From the NCBI RefSeq assembly GCF_002209355.2, contig NZ_CP106855.1, forward strand, positions 1,798,001-1,862,000: a stretch of DNA of 64,000 bases, written 5' to 3'. The notes below the pieces were generated by a model that saw nothing but the letters and a program-made list of their open reading frames with translations, ran no database searches and was not told the DNA's origin. The stretch comes from Bdellovibrio sp. SKB1291214 (lineage in GTDB: Bacteria > Bdellovibrionota > Bdellovibrionia > Bdellovibrionales > Bdellovibrionaceae). Of this stretch, positions 1-8,925 are shown piece by piece (within the stretch, counting starts at the first letter, position 1; every line of letters starts with the position of its first letter). The translations under genes and the position numbers were made by a program.

Positions 1-100
1 CGTGATAGGGGTGTTCGTTCGTATAGAGTATTTTCTTTCTCGCCATGATGGATTGTGCTGCGAGAGTTACGCCAGGAAGGTATTGAGTAAAACAGCGAGC

Positions 101-177
101 TTGGACAAAGTGTGTCCGTACCACGAAAAAAGGCCCCCTTGCGGGAGCCTTTTGAATGGACAAAGTGTGTCCGTACC
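101..177. repeat. Two copies of a short palindromic dispersed repeat
   Basis: The 20-mer GGACAAAGTGTGTCCGTACC occurs at 102-121 and again at 157-176, flanking the trigger factor terminator. Each copy contains the inverted repeat GGACA-N5-TGTCC. A close relative in the opposite orientation (GGTACGGACTTACTTTGTCC) lies at 37,394-37,413. All three are intergenic and next to terminators, as expected of a REP-like element. Confidence 0.6.
126..153 (-). terminator. Rho-independent terminator of tig
   Basis: On the minus strand the sequence reads AAAGGCTCCC, a GCAA loop, GGGGGCCTTT and then a T run. It lies about 24 bp past the tig stop codon. Confidence 0.8.
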
Positions 178-1490
178 TAGTTTTGTTCGTCTTTGAATGT
201 GCCGGCTGGAACTTCTTTTACTTTGATTGTTTTGTTCAAGAAGTTGATCACTTTTTCTTCAGTGATTTGGTAGCTCAAGCGGCTTGCTTGGTCAGGACGG
301 CCATAGAATTCTTTGATACGAGAAACTTCGATACCAGTTTGTTTTGCGTATTCTTCGAATTTCGCATCAACGTCTTCTTTTTTCGCGAATAGATCATGTT
401 TTTTCGCAATAGCATCAACCAAGAAAGATGATTGGATCATCTCAGTCGCTGTTGCTGTGAAATCTGCATCCCATTTTTGAACGTAAGAACCGAAGTCAGC
501 TTCGCCCATGCCTTGATCAGCCATGCGCTTTTTGAAGTCTTCAACCAATGAAGCTTTTTGCTCTTTCAACAAAGAAGGAGGAACTTCAACTGGATTTTCT
601 TTAACCAAAGTTTTCAAAGTGCGGTTTTTGAAGCCGTCTTCGATACGTTTTTTATCATTTGCTTCAAGGTCTTCTTGGATTGTTTTTTTCAAATCAGCCA
701 AAGACTCAGGTCCACCCAAAGTTTTGATGAACTCATCGTTCAACTCAGGCAATACTTTTGCTTTGATTTCTTTCAAAGTAACTTTGAATTCAACTGCTTT
801 ACCAGCAAGCTCTGCAGAGTGGTATGGATCTGGGAATTTCAAAGACAAAGTTTTAGTTTCGCCTTTTTTCATTCCTACAACGCCTTCTTCGAAACCTTCG
901 ATGAATTGTTTTGCGCCTAATTCAAGGTTGTGATCAGTGCCAGCGCCGTTTTCAAGTGGCTTACCATCAACGAAACCTTCGAAATCAAGAACTGCAGTGT
1001 CACCGTTTTTAGCAGTGCGATCTTCAGTTACAGTTTCGAAAGTTGCGCGAGATGAACGGATGTTGTTCAACACATCGTCAACTTTTTTAGCGTCGAAAGT
1101 GAAAGCTTCTTTTTCAACTTCCAAACCTTCGTATTTTTTCAAGTTGATCTCTGGGCGCACGTCAAATGCTGCAGAGAAAGAGAAGTCTTTGTTTTCAGAT
1201 GGATCAGCGAATTCGAACTCAGGGTAGCTGATTGGTTCCAATTTGTGCTCTTCCAAAGCTTGCGCGTAGTGTTTTTGAACTAGGTCTTGAACTACGTCTT
1301 GCTTAACACGGTCGCCGTACATTGATTTGATTGTGTTCAAAGGAGCTTTACCTTTACGGAAGCCTTTGATTTCTACGTCTTTTTGGATGCTTGTGAACAC
1401 TCTGTTGAAAGATTGAGCTACAACTGCAGCTGGGATTTCGATGTTCATCTTTCTTGAAAGGTTAGAAACCTTTTCTACATTTGATTTCAT
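177..1490 (-). CDS. tig: Trigger factor, ribosome-associated chaperone/PPIase
   Basis: This is trigger factor, which binds the ribosome near the peptide exit and shields nascent chains. The N-terminal domain carries the ribosome-docking signature GFRKGKAP at residues 43-50. A FKBP-like prolyl isomerase region follows at roughly 150-240, then the long helical C-terminal domain. The length of 437 aa is normal for the family. I start at 1490 because AGGAG lies just upstream and MKSNVEKV matches family N-termini; an upstream in-frame ATG at 1550 would add 20 unrelated residues. The gene ends in a good terminator and diverges from the Get3/ArsA genes. ClpP, ClpX and Lon are encoded 9-16 kb away. 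Confidence 0.97.
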   Translation of the reverse strand: MKSNVEKVSNLSRKMNIEIPAAVVAQSFNRVFTSIQKDVEIKGFRKGKAPLNTIKSMYGDRVKQDVVQDLVQKHYAQALEEHKLEPISYPEFEFADPSENKDFSFSAAFDVRPEINLKKYEGLEVEKEAFTFDAKKVDDVLNNIRSSRATFETVTEDRTAKNGDTAVLDFEGFVDGKPLENGAGTDHNLELGAKQFIEGFEEGVVGMKKGETKTLSLKFPDPYHSAELAGKAVEFKVTLKEIKAKVLPELNDEFIKTLGGPESLADLKKTIQEDLEANDKKRIEDGFKNRTLKTLVKENPVEVPPSLLKEQKASLVEDFKKRMADQGMGEADFGSYVQKWDADFTATATEMIQSSFLVDAIAKKHDLFAKKEDVDAKFEEYAKQTGIEVSRIKEFYGRPDQASRLSYQITEEKVINFLNKTIKVKEVPAGTFKDEQN

Positions 1491-1607
1491 GCGATTACTC
1501 CTACATGTTAAAAACCGTCGGATAGTAGGGTATGCCCTCTCTGAAGGCACCTTATAATGCCATGCGTAATGCCTATATTTACAAGCTCAGAGACACTTTA
1601 AGCATCT

Positions 1608-2480
1608 ATGAAGCAAGAGATTCATTTTGTGACTGGAAAAGGTGGAGTTGGTAAGTCAGTAGTGGCTGCCGCACTCGCATTGAAACTAAGCCGACAGGGG
1701 AAAAAGGTCCTTTTGGTGGAGCTGGGTGATCAAAGCTTCTTTAAGGATTTCTTTGAATTACCCGAGGTCGGGTTTAAACCTCAGGAAATCAAATCGAACC
1801 TTTCGCTCGCATTATGGACGGGGGAGAGTGCCCTTCGTGAATACGCGCAGTACCTGATCAAGGTGGAAAGCCTCGCAAAATTATTCTTTGATAACGCTGT
1901 GATGAAGGCCTTCATCAACATAGCTCCGGGATTGCCAGAGCTTGCGATGCTAGGAAAAATTACTTCTGGCCCGCGTAAGTATGGTCCGCCCGTCAACTTT
2001 GATTGCTTAGTGATCGACGCCTTTGCAACGGGGCATTTTAAAGCATTGATCGAAGCCCCGCGAGGAATGGCCCAAGCAGTTCAAATCGGGCCGATGGGCG
2101 AACAAAGTCGCTCGATCGTTCGCGTGCTTAAAGATTCTGAGATTTCAAGATATCACATCGTCTCGTTGCCCGAGGAACTTCCACTGAAAGAGTCCATGGA
2201 GTTAGCCGACATTCTGAATAAGGAACTCGAGGTCGAACCCCAACTGGTGATGAACAAAGTTTTGGAAGTAAATGTTCCGCGCGAATCTTTGCAAAAAGCC
2301 GAATCAGCAACGACTTCAGATTTGGGATTATTTGCTCAATATCTCGAGCAACAACTGGATCGTCAGGCTCAGATGATGGATCAAGCAAAAACAAGATTTA
2401 AAAATGTCGCTAAGATTCCCTTATTTTTTGAAACGGAACCTTGGAAGCTTGTTGAAAAAGCTGTGGAGAAACTTCCATGA
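1608..2480 (+). CDS. Get3/ArsA-like ATPase, first of a tandem pair
   Basis: A 290-aa SIMIBI-class P-loop ATPase of the ArsA/Get3 family. The deviant Walker A motif GKGGVGKS is at residues 10-17. The switch II region reads DAFATGHFKALIEAP where family members usually have DTxPTGHT. I see no cysteine cluster of the arsenite-binding kind and no arsenic genes nearby, so an arsenite pump role is not supported. The stop codon overlaps the start of the next ATPase (ATGA), so the two are translationally coupled and may form a heterodimer. The ribosome site is weak (ACTTTAAGC). Substrate and partner are unknown. Confidence 0.85.
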   Translation: MKQEIHFVTGKGGVGKSVVAAALALKLSRQGKKVLLVELGDQSFFKDFFELPEVGFKPQEIKSNLSLALWTGESALREYAQYLIKVESLAKLFFDNAVMKAFINIAPGLPELAMLGKITSGPRKYGPPVNFDCLVIDAFATGHFKALIEAPRGMAQAVQIGPMGEQSRSIVRVLKDSEISRYHIVSLPEELPLKESMELADILNKELEVEPQLVMNKVLEVNVPRESLQKAESATTSDLGLFAQYLEQQLDRQAQMMDQAKTRFKNVAKIPLFFETEPWKLVEKAVEKLP

Positions 2481-3556
2481 GCCGCGATCTTTTGAAAGAC
2501 ACTAAAGTTTTAGTTTGCGTGGGCAGCGGTGGCGTGGGGAAAACCACAGTGGCAGCCTCTGTTGGAGTTCTTGCCGCTAAAGAGGGACGGAAAGTCTTAG
2601 TTTTAACCATCGATCCCGCTAAGCGTTTAGCGCAGACCCTAGGGATTGAAGGCACAAACGACATCACGAAAGTTCCCGGCCAGAATTTCAAAGGCGAATT
2701 ATGGGCGTCAGTCATCGATCACAAAAGAACTTTTGATGATTTTGTCGAAAGAGCAGCGCAAAAATCTGAAGCTGTTCGTAAGATTTTTGATAACAGCCTT
2801 TACAAGCAGCTTTCGACCAATTTAAGTGGCTCTCAGGAATTTACATCCCTTGAAAAGCTGTATTCTGTGTACGAATCGGGTAAATTTGATCTGATTATTT
2901 TAGATACTCCCCCGACGAAGCACGCTTTGGATTTTCTGAAAGCCCCGCAAAAACTTTCTGCACTTTTTAGTGAAGGCGTAGCGAAGTGGTTCCGCGATCC
3001 CGAAGGGAAAAAAACAGGTTTCTTTGGGCATTTGATTCAAGCGGGTACTCGTCAAGTTTTGAAAGTTTTAGAAACGCTGACGGGATCTCAGTTCATTCGT
3101 GAGCTAGGCGACTTCTTTATGAATATCGAACAGTGGCAGGGGAAACTTTTGCAGCGAACAACTGAAGTTCAGCGTATGATGGTAGCACCCACCACTAAGT
3201 TCTTTTTAGTAACTAGCTTTGATCAGGCTAAACTCAAAGAAGCCGAGTATTTTTCCCGTGAAATTCGTAAAGGTGGGTACAACCTTGACACTGTTATTTT
3301 GAATCGAGTTTTCCCGCACTGGCTAGACCTCCGTGTAGGTTATGAAGGTGGGACCGCAGAGCAGGGCTTAGCGGACTTGTACATGCAAATGAAGACCTAT
3401 TACAATCACAGGGATGCGATCTATCGTCTTTTCGAAAAGAAGATGTCGCGCGAAGCTCGAGTTCTGCGCATCCCTGATTTGGTCAAAGATGTTTCAGATC
3501 TCTCCGGGCTTGAAGAAATTAGCGCCCTCATTACTGAGGAGGAGAAATCCACATGA
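2477..3556 (+). CDS. Get3/ArsA-like ATPase, second of a tandem pair
   Basis: A 359-aa ArsA/Get3-family ATPase with Walker A GSGGVGKT near the N-terminus, the family TIDPAKRLAQTLG segment after strand 2, and the switch II motif LDTPPTKHALDFL. It is closer to the family consensus than its upstream partner. It overlaps that partner by 4 nt and the downstream lipoprotein gene by 4 nt, so three genes are coupled. Tandem Get3-like ATPases are known in actinobacteria (the Rv3679-Rv3680 pair of Mycobacterium tuberculosis), where they form one complex; a similar complex here is inference. It lacks obvious metal-binding cysteines. Confidence 0.87.
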   Translation: MSRDLLKDTKVLVCVGSGGVGKTTVAASVGVLAAKEGRKVLVLTIDPAKRLAQTLGIEGTNDITKVPGQNFKGELWASVIDHKRTFDDFVERAAQKSEAVRKIFDNSLYKQLSTNLSGSQEFTSLEKLYSVYESGKFDLIILDTPPTKHALDFLKAPQKLSALFSEGVAKWFRDPEGKKTGFFGHLIQAGTRQVLKVLETLTGSQFIRELGDFFMNIEQWQGKLLQRTTEVQRMMVAPTTKFFLVTSFDQAKLKEAEYFSREIRKGGYNLDTVILNRVFPHWLDLRVGYEGGTAEQGLADLYMQMKTYYNHRDAIYRLFEKKMSREARVLRIPDLVKDVSDLSGLEEISALITEEEKST

Positions 3557-4677
3557 AAAGAGTGATCAGCCTGTTTGTCTTTTTGTCTCTGGCGGGTTGT
3601 AGTTCTTTTCAAATGGGTCGCAGCGAAGAAGCTAACTTGCAGGATCAACGTCTGCTAGAAGAGCGTGATCTGCACGCAGCCCAGGATACATTAGCTTCAG
3701 GAAACTTTACCCAGGCACAAAAACAATATAAGGCCTTTCAAGATACTTACCCACGCTCCACCTTCCTTCAGGCTTCCCGCATCGGCGAAGCTCAGACTTT
3801 GGAGGGGCAAGGAAAGTGGGTTGAGGCCGCGGCTATATACCGTGACATCATTCTAAAAACTAGAAATCTACAGCCGGACATTGCGGCTATGGCCTTATAT
3901 CGCATGTCGTTTTGTGATGAAGCTTTAGGCGACGACCAAAAAACTGTAGCAGATCTTTTAGAAGCTCATAGCTTGCGCAGTGCTTTGCCACTGACGACTG
4001 CATATGCAGAGATTCCCGCGCGACTTGCTTCGGCCTATAGCCGGATAGGCCGCGAGAAGGAAGCCGTTCAGTATTTGAATGATGCTGAAAAAGGTATTGC
4101 TAAAATCCGTGCGGAATCCGATCCAGCTAAACTTGATAAAGACTGGTTAGCCAAAACTTATTATCAAATGGGCAGTGTGACGACGAATCAGCTGTCCCCT
4201 GAAAGTTTTGACGCGTTTGTAGCGTCGCAAAAGTATGTTCAAATCTACCTGATTAAAACGATGGAGCTCAATGATCCCCGCTGGTCTTCTAAGGCCCTCA
4301 AACAACTTCAAGGCACTTACAATGAACTTTACCTGCAGGTTGAAGCAGTTAAGCAAAATCGCAGTCAACAAGCCCACTTAGGTGGTTCGTTGGTTGATTT
4401 AATTGATAGAGCTGAATTATATAAGCCTGTATCTGGACAAACTCCCAACAGTTACCAGATTGAATTTTTCACTTTAACGAACGATGTGCGTTTAAAAACA
4501 GAGAGACTTCTGTATCAGGGCCATGAGTCCATGGGTCTGACGGAGGAGTCTAAGAAACTTAACAGCATTAAAAGATCAGGCCGCACTAAAGCGGATGCGT
4601 TCTTGCCGGAAGAGCAAAAGTCTTCTATAAAAACGCTCCCTCAAAAAGTGAATCCTGGTGTTGATCCGAATTTGTAG
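3553..4677 (+). CDS. TPR-type outer-envelope lipoprotein
   Basis: A 374-aa lipoprotein. The signal peptide ends in the lipobox LAGC with Cys 16. The rest is helical with TPR-like repeats (about residues 40-200), including pieces such as LASGNFTQAQKQYKAFQDTYP, typical of YfgC/YbgF-type tetratricopeptide scaffolds. It overlaps the second Get3-like ATPase by 4 nt, which suggests a shared function, possibly as envelope-side partner. gshA follows after 21 nt. No enzymatic motif is visible. Periplasmic or membrane-anchored placement is inferred from the lipobox. Confidence 0.8.
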   Translation: MKRVISLFVFLSLAGCSSFQMGRSEEANLQDQRLLEERDLHAAQDTLASGNFTQAQKQYKAFQDTYPRSTFLQASRIGEAQTLEGQGKWVEAAAIYRDIILKTRNLQPDIAAMALYRMSFCDEALGDDQKTVADLLEAHSLRSALPLTTAYAEIPARLASAYSRIGREKEAVQYLNDAEKGIAKIRAESDPAKLDKDWLAKTYYQMGSVTTNQLSPESFDAFVASQKYVQIYLIKTMELNDPRWSSKALKQLQGTYNELYLQVEAVKQNRSQQAHLGGSLVDLIDRAELYKPVSGQTPNSYQIEFFTLTNDVRLKTERLLYQGHESMGLTEESKKLNSIKRSGRTKADAFLPEEQKSSIKTLPQKVNPGVDPNL

Positions 4678-4698
4678 TTGAGATTTTAAGGAGAATTA

Positions 4699-5934
4699 AT
4701 GGCGAAGCTCACCCTTCACAAACAAACACTCGCCAACATGACCGAGATTTGTGCTTGGTTCACTGCCAAGGCGAATGAATTTCAACATCCAATCTATTCC
4801 AGTTACGACATCCGTGACTCTGGTTATAAGATTTCAAACGTTGATGCAAATATCTTTCCCGCAGGTTTTAACAACATCTGTCCGACAGACAAAGAAACGT
4901 CTGTTGGTTTAATGAATAAATACATCGTAAATCATTACGGGGAGAAGATTAAAAAGATTCTTCTGGTGACAGAAGAGCATACGAATAACGCTTTCTATTG
5001 GGAGAACGTATACACGATCAAATCTTTGATCGAAGCATCCAGCATCGAGGTGCGTGTTGCAATTCCGCGTGAACTTGAACAGCCTTTGCAAATAACGAGT
5101 TCTGCAGGTAACGAAATCACTCTTCACTCAGCACTTATGAATAGTGAATTGATGAAGGAATACAAACCAGATCTTATCATCAGCAACAATGACTTTTCTG
5201 AAGCTTACGAAGAGTGGGCAAAAACAGTGACAGAGTTTCCAATGAACCCGCCCCGCGAATTGGGCTGGTATCAACGCAAGAAAAGCACTTACTTTAAATA
5301 CTATAACAAGCTTGTCGAAGAATTCAGCGCAATTGCTAAGATCGATCCCTTCTTGATGACTGTTGAAACAGAACTTTTTGAACATTTTGATATCGGGGAT
5401 GAAAATAGTCGTGCGGCCCTGGCTGAAAAAGTTGATGGGATGCTGGCGCGTTTAAAAACCGAATATCAAAAGCGAGGCATTAATCAAGAGCCCTTCGTAT
5501 TCGTAAAAAACAATGCGGGTACTTACGGTCTAGCGGTTATTCGTGTTGGCTCGGGTGCTGAAGTTAAAGAGTGGTCGTATAAATCACGTAAAAAAATGAA
5601 AGCTGCCAAAGGTGGCCGTGACGTTGAGGAAGTGATTATTCAAGAGGGTATTCCGTCTGTTGTGGAAGCCGATGGTGCAAGTGCTGAGCCTGTTATTTAC
5701 ATGATTGGCTCTGACTTAGCAGGTGGATTCCTACGTACTCACGCTGAAAAAAGCTCGACGGAAAGTCTGAACAGTCCCGGTGCTGTTTACAAGCGTCTTT
5801 GTGTTTCGGATTTAGCGATCAATACGCCAGGATGTCCGCAGGAAAATGTGTATGGTTGGACTGCTAAACTGGGTCTTTTGGCTATCGCTCATGAAGCCCG
5901 CGAACTGGGTGCAAAATTCAAAGGCTACACTTAA
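4699..5934 (+). CDS. gshA: Glutamate-cysteine ligase, proteobacterial alternative type
   Basis: A 411-aa protein that I recognise as the glutamate-cysteine ligase family first described from Acidithiobacillus-type bacteria (TIGR02049). It makes gamma-glutamylcysteine, the first step of glutathione synthesis. The ATP-grasp-like C-terminal half shows conserved stretches such as VVEADGASAEPVIYMIG and the GGFLRTHAE segment. A good ribosome site (AAGGAG) precedes the ATG. It closes the Get3/ArsA-TPR cluster. Glutathione is also the cofactor of the FGH/ADH formaldehyde genes at 19.9-21.9 kb. gshB is not in this window. Confidence 0.85.
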   Translation: MAKLTLHKQTLANMTEICAWFTAKANEFQHPIYSSYDIRDSGYKISNVDANIFPAGFNNICPTDKETSVGLMNKYIVNHYGEKIKKILLVTEEHTNNAFYWENVYTIKSLIEASSIEVRVAIPRELEQPLQITSSAGNEITLHSALMNSELMKEYKPDLIISNNDFSEAYEEWAKTVTEFPMNPPRELGWYQRKKSTYFKYYNKLVEEFSAIAKIDPFLMTVETELFEHFDIGDENSRAALAEKVDGMLARLKTEYQKRGINQEPFVFVKNNAGTYGLAVIRVGSGAEVKEWSYKSRKKMKAAKGGRDVEEVIIQEGIPSVVEADGASAEPVIYMIGSDLAGGFLRTHAEKSSTESLNSPGAVYKRLCVSDLAINTPGCPQENVYGWTAKLGLLAIAHEARELGAKFKGYT

Positions 5935-5952
5935 ATAAACATCAGTTTTCGT

Positions 5953-5977
5953 CCCCTGTTAGCTTTTTAGACAGGGG
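5953..5977 (+). terminator. Possible weak terminator hairpin after gshA
   Basis: CCCCTGT and ACAGGGG form a 7-bp stem with an 11-nt T-rich loop, 18 nt past gshA. No T run follows, so termination is uncertain. Confidence 0.35.
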
Positions 5978-6065
5978 AGGTTCCACCAACTCCAAATAGT
6001 TTCACCTGAGTCGGGAACAGGGTTTGCTTTGAAGGGACTTCGATCATTTAACGATAGGAGCCTTC

Positions 6066-6563
6066 GTGAAAATCTCCACTCAAATTTGCATGTCCCTTGT
6101 GGGTTTATTGATTTCGTCAGTTGCGTCTGCGGGAACTACTTCAGGCTCCATCGGCGTAACATTGACTATTATTGATGTAGCTCAATCGACTGCAGAAGGT
6201 TTCTCTGCCAATGCCGCTGATTATACGGGTGGGCGCTATGTGACGGCATTAACGACAGCAAGTGATGGCGAAACTGTAGGTATTTATTTGAACGGCCAAC
6301 AAGTCGCTTCTGCAGTTTCAAACAAGGGTGTTATCAATTTTGCCTTGAACGTGAAAGATGCAAGCCAAGTTGATGTTAAGCTAAAATCAAAAGGTCGCGA
6401 AGTCGATGTGATTCAAGCTGCTTACCGTGCTCGTCCAAATGCACCTGCTCCACAAATGAGTCTAGACCCACAGCTTCGCCACATGCAGGTCCCAGTTAAG
6501 AATTCAGACGGCTCTACGTCATATAAAACAGTTCCCGTCCAAAGCGTTATCATTTCTTACTAG
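6066..6563 (+). CDS. Small secreted protein of unknown function
   Basis: A 165-aa protein with a clear signal peptide (MKISTQICMSLVGLLISSVASA). The mature part is rich in beta-strand-forming residues, Ala, Thr and Val, and begins GTTSGSIGVTLTII. It has no cysteines in the mature region. The C-terminus ends in a Val/Ile-rich strand. I do not recognise the family. A ribosome site (AGGAG) precedes the start. It is probably periplasmic or surface located. It stands between gshA and another exported unknown, with no sign of an operon. Confidence 0.65.
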   Translation: MKISTQICMSLVGLLISSVASAGTTSGSIGVTLTIIDVAQSTAEGFSANAADYTGGRYVTALTTASDGETVGIYLNGQQVASAVSNKGVINFALNVKDASQVDVKLKSKGREVDVIQAAYRARPNAPAPQMSLDPQLRHMQVPVKNSDGSTSYKTVPVQSVIISY

Positions 6564-6641
6564 ACGATAGACCGGACTGCTCACAGAATTTGCAAAGCCC
6601 CGAGCACCCCGTGCTATTCTGCATATAAGAGGAATTATTAT

Positions 6642-7271
6642 ATGCAAAAATTTGTGGGAGTCTTTGGGCTTTTATTCGTCTGCTTTGGTGCGGGCTATTC
6701 AATCGTTCACTATAACACAAGCGTGACTTCTATAGATCGTGATCCTGCCGCAGTAAGATCAAACTTTGATTTCTCTAATTTGTCTGGTGAAAGACTGCAA
6801 GAAGCTGTGAAGCAACGCTTAGTCACTGGTTTTGAAGTTAAGAAAACTCCTGATGCGTCTGGATTTACCCTAGGTCACTTTGTTTTTGTGGATCAGTACG
6901 GTCAAAAAAAATTAGCCTGCCAAGAATTTTCTAAAATCAGCTTGGTGTTCGAGGCCGAAGGTGTTTCTGTCTCAGGCGAAAAGCCGTCGATGGAGCTTGA
7001 AGGAACGTGTGAGTATTCCAAAGACATGGCGAAGATCAACCCGTTATGGTTACCAGTGGCTAAAATCTTGGGTGAAAAACCGGCTGACGGTGAATTTCAA
7101 TTCAACGAGGGCTCCGGTGTCGTAGTTCGCTTTGCAAATTTACCCGACCACTGGCCTACAACTTGGTTGCTGAAAACTGTTAAAATGAAAACATTGAACA
7201 ATCCTGATTTAGTTATTCAAAGTAATGAAGTTGCTAAATACTTGGGTCATCCCGTTGTTCTGACTTTCTAA
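6642..7271 (+). CDS. Exported or membrane-anchored protein of unknown function
   Basis: A 209-aa protein with an N-terminal hydrophobic segment (FVGVFGLLFVCFGAGYSIV) that acts as a signal peptide or anchor. The remainder is soluble with mixed alpha/beta character and two cysteines (ACQEF and GTCEY) that might form a disulfide. I do not recognise a family. RBS GAGGAA is upstream. The last codons overlap the stop of the convergent phospholipase D-type gene by 4 nt, so the two mRNAs share their 3' ends. Confidence 0.6.
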   Translation: MQKFVGVFGLLFVCFGAGYSIVHYNTSVTSIDRDPAAVRSNFDFSNLSGERLQEAVKQRLVTGFEVKKTPDASGFTLGHFVFVDQYGQKKLACQEFSKISLVFEAEGVSVSGEKPSMELEGTCEYSKDMAKINPLWLPVAKILGEKPADGEFQFNEGSGVVVRFANLPDHWPTTWLLKTVKMKTLNNPDLVIQSNEVAKYLGHPVVLTF

Positions 7272-8812
7272 AGTTCTTTCTCCGGTATAAATACCGACAT
7301 GACAGATGCCTTCGCTCTTTGCCACCAGCTTGTGTCTGGATCAATAGCGAAGGTATTTTTTTTGCCATCGTCATAAGTGGTCCAGACCAGATCTCCTTGT
7401 TCATTTAGGCTCAGTTGAAACGCAACTTCGGGCAGATTTTTTGCAAATCCGTTCCAAAAATTTTCGGCAAGCTCTGGGCAGTCAACGATCACTCCCATTT
7501 CAGAGTTTAAATAAGCTGATCGGGGATCTAAGTTCATGGAGCCGACATACATAAAGCGTTTATCGAACACCAATGTTTTGCCATGAAGACCCGCATGGGA
7601 TCCGCTGGAGCCGAGGTTTCTTTTAGGTTTAAAAAAGCCTTTGTGTGATTTCGGCCTTAGCTCATACAGCGCAACTCCAATTTCTAAAAGGTCTTTGCGA
7701 TAACCTTTGTAACCAGCAAACACACTACTGACATCACTTGAAGCAAGAGAGTTAGTAAGAACCGTGACCTTAATGCCTTTGTCGATTTTGTCTTTTAGAA
7801 AGCTCACACCCCGGTCGCCAGGAACAAAGTAAGGGGAAATCATCATGATATCTTCCCTGGCATTATTCATGTATGGGCGAATTTGCGAGTGCAGATTGTC
7901 GACTTGCTCTTTTTCTTGCTCTTTAAATTTTGCAGGGGGATCATAAACGACATGACCGACTCCCCAATATAATTTCACATTGCCATGGGAAAAATCCTTG
8001 ATCAGTTGATCGTTTTTCAATCCCTTAGCGTAAGAAGTCTCCGTAGCTTTTTGATTTCCAATTTTTAAGAGGCTCCGAAAGTTCTGATAATCCTGTTCCG
8101 TTGGTTTAAGTTGAGCAGTCAGTGTTTCGATCGGATAGGAAATGTCACTGTTCCAATAGGTATCAAATTCTTGGGACAGCCCAGACAGCACAGGGCCGAT
8201 AGTCCATAAATCCATGTCACCGAAATTGATGTCGTTACTGGCCCAAAAGTATTCGTCTCCAATGTTGCGGCCCCCGATAATTGCGACTTCACTGTCTGCG
8301 ATTAGGACTTTGTTGTGCATGCGTCGGTCGACCTCGCTTAAGCGAGTGATTTCAAAAATACGGAAGCTTCTGTTAGCAAAAGGGTTCACCATTCTGATTT
8401 GCACGTTTGGATGCATCGCCATGGTACGCAGTCCTTTTTCGTATTGGCCCAGATTTAAATCATCCAACAGAATGCGCACGCGAACTCCGCGGTCCGCCGC
8501 TTTTAAAACCTCTTCAGTTAAAATGCTTCCGGTCAGATCGTTGTTCCAGATGTAGTACTGCATATCGATAGATCGGGCAGCCGCTCGAACAGAGGCAATG
8601 CGCGCGATGAATGCATCTTCTCCCGATATCAAAGGATGAAAAGCGGATTTTTCGGCATGTCCTTTAAGTTTTTCACGCACGACTTGGGATAACTTCGTGG
8701 AAGGATCAGGAGCTAAAGTTGAACTCGGAGTTCGATGTACATTCTTGGGAAGTGTCGCACACGAATTCAGCGTGGAAACTGCGAAAAAAATGATGAACAA
8801 CCGACAAACCAT
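7268..8812 (-). CDS. Phospholipase D / cardiolipin synthase-like lipoprotein
   Basis: A 514-aa member of the PLD superfamily with two HKD motifs: HNKVLIAD followed by GGRNIGDEYF, and HGKTLVFD followed by GSMNLDPRS. This double set forms one active site that transfers or hydrolyses phosphatidyl groups. A lipobox LNSC (Cys 18) makes it a predicted lipoprotein, unlike cytoplasmic-membrane cardiolipin synthases. I use ATG 8812 because AAGGA is 5 nt upstream; the ATG two codons earlier has the site touching it. An envelope phospholipase or a secreted lipid-modifying enzyme acting on prey are both possible. Confidence 0.88.
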   Translation of the reverse strand: MVCRLFIIFFAVSTLNSCATLPKNVHRTPSSTLAPDPSTKLSQVVREKLKGHAEKSAFHPLISGEDAFIARIASVRAAARSIDMQYYIWNNDLTGSILTEEVLKAADRGVRVRILLDDLNLGQYEKGLRTMAMHPNVQIRMVNPFANRSFRIFEITRLSEVDRRMHNKVLIADSEVAIIGGRNIGDEYFWASNDINFGDMDLWTIGPVLSGLSQEFDTYWNSDISYPIETLTAQLKPTEQDYQNFRSLLKIGNQKATETSYAKGLKNDQLIKDFSHGNVKLYWGVGHVVYDPPAKFKEQEKEQVDNLHSQIRPYMNNAREDIMMISPYFVPGDRGVSFLKDKIDKGIKVTVLTNSLASSDVSSVFAGYKGYRKDLLEIGVALYELRPKSHKGFFKPKRNLGSSGSHAGLHGKTLVFDKRFMYVGSMNLDPRSAYLNSEMGVIVDCPELAENFWNGFAKNLPEVAFQLSLNEQGDLVWTTYDDGKKNTFAIDPDTSWWQRAKASVMSVFIPEKEL

Positions 8813-8865
8813 TCCCATCCTTCAATTATCGTTTTGAACAGAGCAGGGTAGATAGGCCTGTTGGC

Positions 8866-8902
8866 AAAAAACAAAAGGCCCTGGATTGCTCCAAGGCCTT
8901 TA
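8866..8902 (-). terminator. Rho-independent terminator of pepA
   Basis: Read on the minus strand: AAAGGCCTTGG, six-nt loop, CCAGGGCCTTT with one mismatch, then TTGTTTTTT. It lies 24 nt past the pepA stop. Confidence 0.85.
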
Positions 8903-8925
8903 AAATTATAACTGAGTTTAAAAAA

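Noticed and set aside
1608-3556. Arsenite efflux ATPase (arsA)
   Set aside because: No metal-binding cysteine set, and no arsB, arsD or arsR nearby.
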